Under the pieces are notes generated by a model. It made no database searches and was not told the origin of the DNA. It was given only the letters and a program-made list of their open reading frames with translations. This document shows positions 1 to 8,360 of a stretch of DNA of 64,000 nt, one piece after another. Positions within the stretch are counted from its first letter, which is position 1. The number at the start of each line of letters is the position of its first letter. The translations under genes and the position numbers were made by a program. This DNA is from AC-32 sp963715575 (GTDB lineage Bacteria > Actinomycetota > Thermoleophilia > Gaiellales > Gaiellaceae), in the NCBI GenBank assembly GCA_963715575.1, contig OY970250.1:62001-126000 (forward strand), written 5' to 3'.

Positions 1-31
1 GGACGAAAGCGACACCGACTCAACGAAGGTC

Positions 32-62
32 AGAGAGGGCTCCGGGAAACCGGGCCCTCTCT
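32..62 (+). terminator. strong hairpin, probable terminator
   Basis: AGAGAGGGC at 32-40 pairs with GCCCTCTCT at 54-62, and an inner CCGG/CCGG stem closes a GAAA loop with one bulged T. The plus-strand sequence after it is only weakly T-rich (CTTCTTG). It could end a gene lying left of the window or the minus-strand gene whose stop is at 98. The flanks contain no other recognisable feature. Confidence 0.5.
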
Positions 63-97
63 CTTCTTGCACAGCCGACCGTGCGAGAACGCCGGAA

Positions 98-1039
98 CTA
101 CGGACGAACGACGCAGCGAAAGCCGATATGGCCCGTCGACGTATCGACGGCTTCGCCCTGTCGGGCCGCCGGGCGGTAGCGGAGGCAGTAGTTCGGAGCG
201 CAGAGGTGAGAGCCGCCCTTGATCACGCGGCGCGGGATCGTCTCGCCGGCGGCATAGCTCCCCCGGTCGCTCACGATGCGAGGATTCCTCGGCGCACAAC
301 ACGGTTTCTCGACCTCGTCGGGGTGACGTTGGCTGAAGAAGTCGGTCGTCCACTCCCACACGTTCCCGGTCATGTCGTACAGGCCGTAGCCGTTCGGCGG
401 AAACGAGCCGACGGGCGAGGTTCCCTCGAACCCGTCCAGCTTCAGGTTCTGCCACGGGAACTCGCCCTGCCAGGTGTTCGCCAGCGGCTTCCCGTCGGGG
501 AACTGCTCGTCGCCCCAGGCGAAGGCTGTGCCCTCGAGGCCGCCCCGGGCCGCGTACTCCCACTCGGCCTCGGTGGGCAGCTCCTTGCCGGCCCAGCCGG
601 CATAGGCACCCGCGTCGTCGTAGGCCACCTGGACCACCGGATGCCGGTCGCGGCCGTTGATCGTGCTCCCCGGCCCGGCCGGGCGCTTCCAGAACGCGCC
701 CGGGACGTAGCTCCACCAGTTGCGGAAGTCCCGCAGGTCGACGGGCCCCGCCGTCTTCCGGAACACCAATGCCCCCGGAACGAGCGAATCCGGCTCGGCG
801 CCCGGGAAGTCGGCCGGATCGAGCGGGCGCTCGCAGAAGGTGACGTAGCCGGTCTCACGCACGAAGCGGCGGAAGTCGGCGGCGCTGACCGGATGCTCGT
901 CCATCCAGAAGCCGTCGAGCGCGACGCGGTGAACCGGCCGCTCCTCGGGGTAGAAGTCTTCCGAGCCCATCAGGAACGTGCCGCCGGGGATCCAGCGCAT
1001 GTTCTCGGTCAAACCGCGCGTCACGCTGTGAACTCTCAC
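98..1039 (-). CDS. formylglycine-generating enzyme family protein (sulfatase-modifying factor)
   Basis: This 313-residue protein has the FGE-sulfatase fold signatures: an N-terminal IPGGTFLMGS, a central LPTEAEWEYAARGG, then GNVWEWT and a C-terminal GFRCV. Two cysteines near residues 280 and 285 sit in a CAPNYC context, matching the five-residue spacing of the catalytic cysteine pair in aerobic FGE. The family oxidises the sulfatase active-site cysteine to formylglycine. It is divergent from a sulfatase gene 102 bases away, its obvious client. GTG at 1039 is used here, but ATG at 1000 begins just before the conserved domain and is equally possible. Many family members are non-FGE oxidases, but the cysteine pair and the neighbour argue for true FGE activity. 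Confidence 0.85.
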   Translation of the reverse strand: MRVHSVTRGLTENMRWIPGGTFLMGSEDFYPEERPVHRVALDGFWMDEHPVSAADFRRFVRETGYVTFCERPLDPADFPGAEPDSLVPGALVFRKTAGPVDLRDFRNWWSYVPGAFWKRPAGPGSTINGRDRHPVVQVAYDDAGAYAGWAGKELPTEAEWEYAARGGLEGTAFAWGDEQFPDGKPLANTWQGEFPWQNLKLDGFEGTSPVGSFPPNGYGLYDMTGNVWEWTTDFFSQRHPDEVEKPCCAPRNPRIVSDRGSYAAGETIPRRVIKGGSHLCAPNYCLRYRPAARQGEAVDTSTGHIGFRCVVRP

Positions 1040-1141
1040 GACGGTCCGTACCGGGCGTCATCACCCGGACCGGACGATGACCGTCACCGCCCGCCGGGGA
1101 ACGATGACGTCCTGGTCGTTCGACGCGAAGGAGAGCTACGC

Positions 1142-3502
1142 ATGGCTGAAGGAAGCTCGAGGAGCGTTCTGCCCATTCCGGACCGGCCCTACCTCGGGCT
1201 GACGATGTACGACGCCAAGCACCCCGACTCGGCGTTTCCGCCGATCGAACCGCTCCGTCCTCCAGCAGGCGCGCCGAACGTGCTCGTCGTTCTCCTCGAC
1301 GACGCCGGCTTCGGCTCGTCTTCGGCGTTCGGCGGGCCGTGCGAGACGCCGACCTTCGAGCGTCTGGCCGAGAACGGCCTCCGTTACAACCGGTTTCACA
1401 CGACCGCGCTCTGCTCACCGACGCGCCAGGCACTCCTGACCGGTCGCAACCACCACGCCGTCGGGATGGGCGGGATCACCGAGATCGCCACCTCGGCACC
1501 CGGCTACAACTCGCTCCGCCCGAACACGGCGGCCCCGCTCGCGGAGACCCTGAAGCTGAACGGCTACTCGACCGCGCAGTTCGGCAAATGCCATGAGGTT
1601 CCGGTCTGGCAGACGAGCCCGCTGGGGCCGTTCGAGAACTGGCCCACCGGCGGCGGCGGGTTCGAGCACTTCTACGGTTTCGTCGCAGGCGAGACCAACC
1701 AGTACGCGCCCGCGCTCTATCACGACACCGTCCCGATCGAGCCGGACCGGACACCGGAAGAGGGCTACCACCTCACCGAGGACATGACCGACCAGGCGAT
1801 CGACTGGGTCCGCCAGCAGAAAGCGCTGATGGCCGACAAGCCGTTCTTCGTCTACTACGCGCCCGGCGCGACGCACGCGCCGCACCACGTTCCGACTGAG
1901 TGGTCGGACAAGTACAAGGGAAAGTTCGACCAGGGCTGGGACAAGCTGCGGGAGGAGACCTTCGAGCGGCAGAAGCAGCTCGGCGTGGTCCCGGAAGACG
2001 CGGAGCTGACCGTCCGGCCGGCCGAGATTCTCGCCTGGGACGAAACGCCCGACGAGATGAAGCCGATCTTCGCGCGACAGATGGAGGTGTACGCAGGCTT
2101 CATGGAGCACACCGACCACCATGTTGGACGGCTGATCGACGCGCTCGAGGAGCTCGAGATCCTCGACGACACGCTGATCTACGTGATCGTCGGCGACAAC
2201 GGTGCCTCCGCGGAAGGCACGCCGAACGGGTGCTTCAACGAATTGGTCGTGCTGAACGGCGCCGGCGGGATCGAGACGGCCGAGTTCATGGCGGCGCGCA
2301 TCGACGATTTCGGAACGCCCCGGGCGTACAACCATTACGCCGTCGGGTGGGCTCACGCGATGGACACGCCGTACCAGTGGACGAAGCAGGTTGCGTCGCA
2401 CTGGGGCGGCACGAGGAACGGCACGATCGTGCATTGGCCGAAGGGCATCACGGCAACCGGGGAGCTGCGGCAGCAGTTCCACCACGTGATCGACGTCGCC
2501 GCGACCGTGCTCGATGCCGCGGGCCTGCCCGAGCCGACGTTCGTCCACGGCGTGCAGCAGATGCCCCTCCACGGCGTCTCGATGGTCCCGTCATTCGACG
2601 ACGAGGCTGCGCCGGAGCTGCGGGAGACGCAGTACTTCGAGATGTTCTGCAACCGTGGCATCTACCACCAGGGGTGGACTGCGGTGACCAGGCACAGCGT
2701 CCCGTGGGTGATGAGCGAGCTGCCGCCGTTCGAGGACGACACCTGGGAGCTGTACAGCCCGGACGACTGGACGCAGGCTCACAACCTGGCCGAGGCCCAG
2801 CCGGAGAAGCTGCACGAGCTCCAGACCCTGTTCTTGATCGAGGCGGCCAAGTACAACGTGCTCCCGCTCGACGACCGGCGAGTAGAGCGCTTCAACCCCG
2901 ACCTTGCCGGCCGGCCCCAGCTCGTCCGGGGCAACCGCCAGCTCCTGTTCGGCGGCATGCGGCGCCTGACGGAGAACTCGATCATCGTCACGAAGAACAA
3001 GTCATTCGCGCTGACCGCCGAGCTCGAGGTCCCCGAGGACGGCGCCAGGGGCGTGATCCTTGCCCAGGGTGGCGCCTTCGGCGGCATGAGCCTGTACGCA
3101 ATGGGCGGCAAGCCGGCCTTCTGTTACAACCTCTTCGGGCTCCAGCGGTTCAAGGTCTACGGCGACCAGTCGCTGGCGCCCGGCCGGCATCAGGTGCGGC
3201 TGGAGTTCGCCTACGACGGCGGTGGCCTCGGCAAGGGCGGCGAGGCCCGCCTCTACCTGGACGGAGACCAGGTCGGCGAGGGTCGAGTCGAGGCGACGGT
3301 GCCGATGCTCTTCTCCGCTGACGAGACCACAGACCTCGGGTCCGACAGCGGCACCCCGGTGAGCGACGACCTGGCGAACGACGAGCTCGAGTTCAACGGC
3401 CGGGTGCACTGGGTGCAGATCGACCTGGCAGAGGATGCCGAGGACGCCGACCACCTGATCACACCGGAGGAGCGGTACCGGATCGCCATGACCCGACAGT
3501 GA
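1142..3502 (+). CDS. sulfatase (arylsulfatase family, formylglycine type)
   Basis: This 786-residue alkaline-phosphatase-superfamily hydrolase has the metal-binding LLDDAGFG near residue 51 and the sulfatase signature CSPTR with Cys91, the residue converted to formylglycine. A VGDNGAS motif follows in the middle. A C-terminal beta-rich region after about residue 600 is shared with large arylsulfatases. No signal peptide is visible, so it should act in the cytoplasm on imported sulfate esters. ATG at 1142 is preceded by GAAGGAG. The frame stays open upstream to 128, but that stretch is antisense to the FGE gene and is not part of this gene. The substrate cannot be read from the sequence. Confidence 0.92.
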   Translation: MAEGSSRSVLPIPDRPYLGLTMYDAKHPDSAFPPIEPLRPPAGAPNVLVVLLDDAGFGSSSAFGGPCETPTFERLAENGLRYNRFHTTALCSPTRQALLTGRNHHAVGMGGITEIATSAPGYNSLRPNTAAPLAETLKLNGYSTAQFGKCHEVPVWQTSPLGPFENWPTGGGGFEHFYGFVAGETNQYAPALYHDTVPIEPDRTPEEGYHLTEDMTDQAIDWVRQQKALMADKPFFVYYAPGATHAPHHVPTEWSDKYKGKFDQGWDKLREETFERQKQLGVVPEDAELTVRPAEILAWDETPDEMKPIFARQMEVYAGFMEHTDHHVGRLIDALEELEILDDTLIYVIVGDNGASAEGTPNGCFNELVVLNGAGGIETAEFMAARIDDFGTPRAYNHYAVGWAHAMDTPYQWTKQVASHWGGTRNGTIVHWPKGITATGELRQQFHHVIDVAATVLDAAGLPEPTFVHGVQQMPLHGVSMVPSFDDEAAPELRETQYFEMFCNRGIYHQGWTAVTRHSVPWVMSELPPFEDDTWELYSPDDWTQAHNLAEAQPEKLHELQTLFLIEAAKYNVLPLDDRRVERFNPDLAGRPQLVRGNRQLLFGGMRRLTENSIIVTKNKSFALTAELEVPEDGARGVILAQGGAFGGMSLYAMGGKPAFCYNLFGLQRFKVYGDQSLAPGRHQVRLEFAYDGGGLGKGGEARLYLDGDQVGEGRVEATVPMLFSADETTDLGSDSGTPVSDDLANDELEFNGRVHWVQIDLAEDAEDADHLITPEERYRIAMTRQ

Positions 3503-3560
3503 GCTAGTCCGGCCTCACTTCAAGAAAGCTAGCGGCGCCCGTTGGTACGGTCACGGCGAC

Positions 3561-4877
3561 GTGCTCTTCCAGCAGCTCGCAGACGACGATCTCGGCTGCG
3601 CGTCCTACCTGATCGGTGACGAGGCGGCCGACGAGGCGGTGGTGATCGACCCCTCCTACGCGATCGAGCCCTACCTCGAGGCGGCCGAGCGGGCAGGCGT
3701 GCGGATCGTGCGCGTGCTCGAGACGCACAACCACGCCGACCACGTCTCCGGGCACGGCCGCTTCGCGCTCGAGCACGGCGTGCCGGTCTCGATCCACACC
3801 CTCGCCGAGGCCGAGTACGAGCACGAGGCGCTCGAGGACGGCGCGGAGGTCACGGTCGGCTCACTGGCGATCCAGGTGATGCACACGCCCGGCCACCGGC
3901 CCGAGCACTGCTGCTTCCTCGTCGAAGGCCACCTGCTGACCGGCGACTCGCTGCTGATCGGCGACGCGGCACGGCCCGACCTCGCGGTCGAGGCCCGCGA
4001 GGGCGCCGAGGGGCTGTTCGCCTCACTGCAGCGGCTGGCCGAGCTGCCCGACGAGACCGAGGTCGACCCCGGCCACACCGGCGGCTCGCTCTGCGGCGCG
4101 GGGCTCGCCCGCGAGAAGACCTCGACGATCGGCATGGAGCGTCTGAGCAACGAGGCGCTGAAGATCGGCGACCTGGATGAGTTCGTGGCGCACTCGGCTG
4201 CGATCTCGGCGCCGCGGCCGCCGACCGTCGAGCGCGTCGTCGCGCTGAACCGCGGGCCCTTCCTGGCCGCACAGCCGCCGCTCGAGCAGCTCGACGCGCC
4301 GCGGGGGCAGCTGCTCGACGTCCGCACCGCCGACGCCCATGCCGCCGGCCACGCCGCCGGCGCGGTGAACGTGCCGCTCGACGGCTCCTCGGTCGGCACG
4401 AAGGCCGGCTTCGTGCTCGACCACGACAAGCCGATCACGATCCATGCCTCGTCTGCGGAGGAAGCGGCCCACGCCGCCCGTCGCCTCTACGCGGTCGGGC
4501 TGCTCGTTGTCGCCGGCTACGTGCTCGAGCTCGAGACGCCGGAGCGGATCGAGCCGGTCGGCCTGGACGAGCTCGAGGCGCTGCTCGCCGACGACGCAGC
4601 CGAGGTGCTCGACGTGCGCGAGAAGGACGAGCGCGACGAGGGCTACATCCCCGGCAGCCGGCACATCCCGTACCGACTCGTGCGCGCCTTCCGCGACGAG
4701 CTCGACAACGGCCGGCCGGTGGTCACGATCTGCTCCAGCGGCGCGCGCGCCGGCGTGGCCGCAAGCGTGCTGGCCGCCGAGGGCATCCGAGCACGGCCGG
4801 TGCTCCACGGCGGCGTCGACGACTGGCAGGAGCGCGGCCACCAACTCACCGCTTTCCGGCGCTGCGGCTCTACCTGA
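3561..4877 (+). CDS. MBL-fold hydrolase with two rhodanese domains (persulfide dioxygenase-like)
   Basis: Residues 1-230 form a metallo-beta-lactamase domain with the metal site THNHADH at 55-61, then HTPGHRPEH, a TGDSL aspartate and DPGHTGG. Two rhodanese domains follow. The second has the active-site cysteine in TICSSGAR. The first lacks a cysteine at the equivalent loop (THASS-like) and is probably structural. The combination resembles CstB and other persulfide dioxygenase/sulfurtransferase fusions that detoxify sulfide-derived persulfides, which fits the adjacent sulfatase. The start is GTG, with TACGGT nine bases upstream and no Shine-Dalgarno. The gene overlaps the convergent ilvA by eight bases. 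Confidence 0.82.
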   Translation: MLFQQLADDDLGCASYLIGDEAADEAVVIDPSYAIEPYLEAAERAGVRIVRVLETHNHADHVSGHGRFALEHGVPVSIHTLAEAEYEHEALEDGAEVTVGSLAIQVMHTPGHRPEHCCFLVEGHLLTGDSLLIGDAARPDLAVEAREGAEGLFASLQRLAELPDETEVDPGHTGGSLCGAGLAREKTSTIGMERLSNEALKIGDLDEFVAHSAAISAPRPPTVERVVALNRGPFLAAQPPLEQLDAPRGQLLDVRTADAHAAGHAAGAVNVPLDGSSVGTKAGFVLDHDKPITIHASSAEEAAHAARRLYAVGLLVVAGYVLELETPERIEPVGLDELEALLADDAAEVLDVREKDERDEGYIPGSRHIPYRLVRAFRDELDNGRPVVTICSSGARAGVAASVLAAEGIRARPVLHGGVDDWQERGHQLTAFRRCGST

Positions 4878-6039
4878 GTCGCTCGACCTGGTAGCCGAGG
4901 CTGCGCAGGGTCTCGAGCAGCACCGAGCAGTGGTGCTCGTCCCGCATCGCCAGCGTCAGCTCGATCTCGCTCTGGTAGACGGGCACGGCCATGCCCTCGC
5001 GGTGGTGGTCGACCGAGATCACGTTCGCCCGCTCCTGCGCCACGAGCTTGAGCAGCTTGATCAGCTCGCCCGGCCGGTCGTCCAGCCGGCTGCGCACGAC
5101 CAGGTAGCGGCCGGCCGTGGTCAGCCCGTGCCGCATGACCGAGATCAGCACGGTGGGGTCGATGTTGCCGCCGGAGAGGATTGCGACCGCCGGGCCCACG
5201 CCGCCGGCCTTGCCGGTGAGCAGCGCGGCGACACCTACCGCGCCCGCACCCTCGACGACGAGCTTCGTGCGCTCGAGCAGCAGCACGATCGCGCGGCAGA
5301 TCTCGTCGTCGCCGACCGAGATCAGGTCGTCGAGCACGTCCTCGAGGATCGCGCTCGTCTTGACACCGACCTGCTTGACCGCGATCCCGTCCGCGATCGT
5401 CGGCCCGCTCAGCCCCGCCTGGACGCCGACGATGCGCACGTCGGGACGAACCGACCGCAACGCGAGCCCGATTCCCGACGAGAGGCCGCCGCCACCGACC
5501 GGGATCACGACCGTCCCCGCCTGCGGCACCTGCTCCGCGAGCTCGAGCCCGATCGTCCCCTGCCCGGCGATCACGCGCTCGTCCTCGTAGGGGTGGACGA
5601 ACGTCGCCCCCGTCTCCTCGGCGTGCTTGAGCGCCGCTGCGAGCGCCTCCTCAAAGGTCGCGCCCACGAGCTCGACGTGCCCGCCGTAGTTCTTGGCCGG
5701 CTCGACCTTCGCCATCGGCGCGTCCTGCGGCACGAAGACGGTCGCCCTGACGCCCGCCTCGCGAGCGGCCCAGGCCACCGCCTGCCCGTGGTTGCCCGCG
5801 CTGGCCGCGACGACGCCCGCGCGCCTCTCGGCGTCGGTGAGCGTCGCGATCTTGTTGACCGCGCCGCGGATCTTGAACGACCCGGTGCGCTGCAGGTTCT
5901 CGGCCTTCAGCGAGACCTCGCGGCCGATGACTCGCGAGAGCGTCTCGCTGCCGTAGACCGTCGTCATGCGCGCGTGACCCTCGAGCCGCGCCCGCGCCTC
6001 CTGGATCTCCTTAAGCCCTGGTGCCGTCTTCGTCTTCAA
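4870..6039 (-). CDS. ilvA: threonine ammonia-lyase with C-terminal ACT domain
   Basis: This is a PLP-dependent fold-II enzyme of 389 residues that deaminates threonine to 2-oxobutyrate, feeding isoleucine synthesis. Lys56 in GSFKIRGA is the Schiff-base lysine, SAGNHGQ binds the substrate carboxylate, and PVGGGGL binds the PLP phosphate. Residues from about 310 onward form one ACT-like regulatory domain. That layout is typical of the shorter biosynthetic or catabolic enzymes found in Gram-positives, so the exact class (IlvA or TdcB) is uncertain. The start taken is TTG at 6039, because the next ATG (5967) would cut the conserved N-terminus. That start lies inside the end of meaB, with a 29-base overlap. 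Confidence 0.88.
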   Translation of the reverse strand: MKTKTAPGLKEIQEARARLEGHARMTTVYGSETLSRVIGREVSLKAENLQRTGSFKIRGAVNKIATLTDAERRAGVVAASAGNHGQAVAWAAREAGVRATVFVPQDAPMAKVEPAKNYGGHVELVGATFEEALAAALKHAEETGATFVHPYEDERVIAGQGTIGLELAEQVPQAGTVVIPVGGGGLSSGIGLALRSVRPDVRIVGVQAGLSGPTIADGIAVKQVGVKTSAILEDVLDDLISVGDDEICRAIVLLLERTKLVVEGAGAVGVAALLTGKAGGVGPAVAILSGGNIDPTVLISVMRHGLTTAGRYLVVRSRLDDRPGELIKLLKLVAQERANVISVDHHREGMAVPVYQSEIELTLAMRDEHHCSVLLETLRSLGYQVERLR

Positions 6040-7000
6040 GGTGGAACACCTTCTCCATGATCTCTCGGACCGCCGTCAACGGGTCCAGCTTGCGGCTTTG
6101 CACCTCGTCGAGCAAGCGCCGCAGCTCGTCGTCGCCGGCGACCGCCCGCTGCAGATGGGCCTTCGCCCGCGACGAGGCGACGGCGAACACCTCGCCCGCG
6201 AGGTTCTCCCGCCGGCGCTGCTCGAGCAGGCCCTCGGACTCGAGGTAGGCGCGGTGTTCCTCGATCTTCTCCCACAGCTCCGGCACGTTCTCTCCGCGCA
6301 TCGCCTCGGTCAGGACGACCGGCGGCTTCCAGCCGCTCTCGGTGTCGAGCGCGAGCACCGAGCGCACCTCGTTCAGCATCGTCTTCGCGGCCGGATGGTC
6401 GGACTTGTTGATCGCGATCACGTCGGGGATCTCCATGATCCCGGCCTTCAGCGCCTGGATCGAGTCGCCCGAGCCGGGCATCAGCACGAGCACGACCGTG
6501 TCGGCGATCCCGATCACCTCGACCTCGCCCTGTCCAGTGCCGACCGTCTCGAGGAAGACGAGCTCCTTGCCGGCTGCGTCCAGCACGAGCAGCGCCTGCA
6601 GCGTGGCCTCGGCGAGCCCGCCGAGGTGGCCGCGGCTGCCCATCGAGCGGATGAAGACCTCGGGGTCGAGGAAGTGATCGGCCAGGCGGATGCGGTCGCC
6701 GAGCAGCGCGCCCTGCGAGAACGGGCTGGACGGGTCGACGGAGATGACTCCCACCGAGCGACCGTCGCCGCGAACGTGGCGCACGAGCGCGCTGATCAGG
6801 CTCGACTTGCCGACGCCCGGAGGGCCGGTCACGCCGATCGCGTAGGCCCCGCCGGTCTCGGGATAGAGGTCGCGGACGACCTCGTAGGCGAGCGCGTCGC
6901 GGTTCTCGACCAGCGTGATCGCGCGGGCGAGCGCGCGCCGGTCGCCGGCGCGCACGCCGGCGGCGAGCGACTCTCGCGTGAAGTCGCGGCGCGCTGCCAC
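6011..7000 (-). CDS. meaB: methylmalonyl-CoA mutase-associated GTPase MeaB
   Basis: This 329-residue G3E-family GTPase has the P-loop GPPGVGKSS at residues 59-67, the SVDPSSPFSQGALLGDR motif typical of MeaB/ArgK, ETVGTGQGE (G3) and NKSD (G4). The family protects and reloads adenosylcobalamin-dependent mutases. No mutase gene is in this window. GTG at 7000 has no Shine-Dalgarno. A TAGCAT hexamer ends six bases upstream and begins with the stop codon of the MFS gene, which suggests its own leaderless transcript. Confidence 0.92.
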   Translation of the reverse strand: MAARRDFTRESLAAGVRAGDRRALARAITLVENRDALAYEVVRDLYPETGGAYAIGVTGPPGVGKSSLISALVRHVRGDGRSVGVISVDPSSPFSQGALLGDRIRLADHFLDPEVFIRSMGSRGHLGGLAEATLQALLVLDAAGKELVFLETVGTGQGEVEVIGIADTVVLVLMPGSGDSIQALKAGIMEIPDVIAINKSDHPAAKTMLNEVRSVLALDTESGWKPPVVLTEAMRGENVPELWEKIEEHRAYLESEGLLEQRRRENLAGEVFAVASSRAKAHLQRAVAGDDELRRLLDEVQSRKLDPLTAVREIMEKVFHLEDEDGTRA

Positions 7001-7009
7001 GCCCCGATG

Positions 7010-8293
7010 CTAAAGGGACGCCTGCTGCCCCGGCTCGTTGCTGTGCGCGGTCATCGCGAGCGGCTGGCCCTCGGCGCGGCTGTCGGCGCCCGCTGCCCGC
7101 GCGAGCAGGAAGCCGACGACGGCCGAGAACGCGGAGGCGACGGCCGCGGCGCCCCAGACCCAGCGCGGCCCGTAGACGTCGGTCAGCCGCCCGGCGACGA
7201 GGATTCCCAAGGTCAGCATCGCCACGTTCGAGCTCATCAGCACCGCGAACGCGCGGCCGCGCAGCGCGTCGGGCGCGCCGCGCTGGACGAGCAACGCGTT
7301 GCAGACGACCGCCGCCCCGTTGCCGGCGCCCGAGATGACGACGCACGCAGCGGCGATCCAAACGTTCGGCGAGACGGCGGCGAGCCCGATCCCGATCGCC
7401 ATCAGCCCGAGCGAGATCCCGTAGACGTTCGCGAGGCCGCGTTGCTCGATCCACTGGCCGGCGAGGTACGCGCCGAACGCCAGCCCGATGCCGGCGCTCC
7501 CCATCATCAGGCCGAGCCCGAACGTGCCCGCGTCGAAAGCGCGGAAGGTGAGCCGCGGCTCGGCCACGTTCACGGCCGCGTTCGAGAACATCGCCACATT
7601 CCAGGCGATCAGCACGGTCAGTAGCGCCTTCGAGCGGACGGTCAGCGAGAAGCCGTCCTTCAGGTCGGCCCAGTGCCCGCGGCTCGCGGCGAGGCTGGCC
7701 TGCAGCAGGCGCTGCGGGATGCCGTAGAGGAAGACGGCCGAGATCAGGAACGTGCAGGCGTTGATCCAGTAGGCCACGTCGACGCCCGAGGCCGCGACGA
7801 GCGCGCCGCCGGCCAGCGAGCCGAGCGCCCACGTGAGGTTGTCCACCGTCTGCAGGAGCGAGTTGGCGTGCGTGAGGTCTTCTTCCCGGACCAGGTTCGG
7901 CAGCCCGGCGTAGACGGCCGGGCGGAAGAAGCCGGTCGCGATCCCGGCGACGGCCGCCAGCGCGACCACCTGCGTCGCGCTCGTCGCGAACGGCAGCGCC
8001 GCGAAGACGACGAAGCGGACGAGGTCGGCGCCGACCATCAGCCTGCGCCGCGAGAGCCGGTCGACGAGCGGCCCCACGAGGAGCCCGATCGCGAAGGTCG
8101 GCAGCAGGTCGGCGATCAGCAGCGCGGCGATCCAGCCCGACGACTCCGTGCGGATCCAGACGTCGGCCTCGAGCGCCACGAGGGCCAGCCAGGTGCCCGC
8201 CCCCGACCCGAGCGTGGCGAGAAACAGGCGGCGGTACGCGGGCTCTCGGCTAAGGAGTGCGAACGGGGTTCCGGCTACCTGGGGGCGGCCCAT
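7010..8293 (-). CDS. MFS transporter (EntS-like exporter family)
   Basis: This 427-residue membrane protein has about twelve hydrophobic segments. It carries the loop motif GPLVDRLSRRRLM between segments 2 and 3 and GRLTDVYGPR in the second half, as in MFS_3/EntS-type drug or siderophore exporters. It lies between hisC upstream and meaB downstream on the same strand, nine bases before meaB. A structured hairpin sits between its start and the end of hisC. The substrate is unknown. Confidence 0.85.
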   Translation of the reverse strand: MGRPQVAGTPFALLSREPAYRRLFLATLGSGAGTWLALVALEADVWIRTESSGWIAALLIADLLPTFAIGLLVGPLVDRLSRRRLMVGADLVRFVVFAALPFATSATQVVALAAVAGIATGFFRPAVYAGLPNLVREEDLTHANSLLQTVDNLTWALGSLAGGALVAASGVDVAYWINACTFLISAVFLYGIPQRLLQASLAASRGHWADLKDGFSLTVRSKALLTVLIAWNVAMFSNAAVNVAEPRLTFRAFDAGTFGLGLMMGSAGIGLAFGAYLAGQWIEQRGLANVYGISLGLMAIGIGLAAVSPNVWIAAACVVISGAGNGAAVVCNALLVQRGAPDALRGRAFAVLMSSNVAMLTLGILVAGRLTDVYGPRWVWGAAAVASAFSAVVGFLLARAAGADSRAEGQPLAMTAHSNEPGQQASL

Positions 8294-8314
8294 CGCCTCT
8301 CATACGGTAACACC

Positions 8315-8354
8315 GGGACCGGCACTCGAACGAGGGGTTTTTCGGCCTGGTCCC
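8315..8354. other. intergenic hairpin between hisC and the MFS gene
   Basis: GGGACC at 8315-8320 pairs with GGTCCC at 8349-8354, followed inward by GGC/GCC (8321-8323 with 8345-8347) and an inner CTCG-AA-CGAG hairpin. A T5 run lies in the loop rather than after the stem, so this is not a canonical terminator on either strand. It may attenuate read-through from hisC or fold in the MFS leader. Confidence 0.4.
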
Positions 8355-8360
8355 TAAGGG

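Noticed and set aside
128..1141. Upstream extension of the sulfatase frame
   Set aside because: It is wholly antisense to the FGE gene; the ATG at 1142 has a good ribosome binding site and homology starts there.
8318..8340. TTCGAGT-containing sequence resembling a tRNA T-arm on the minus strand
   Set aside because: The flanking five-base stem does not pair and no D-arm, anticodon arm or acceptor stem could be built.
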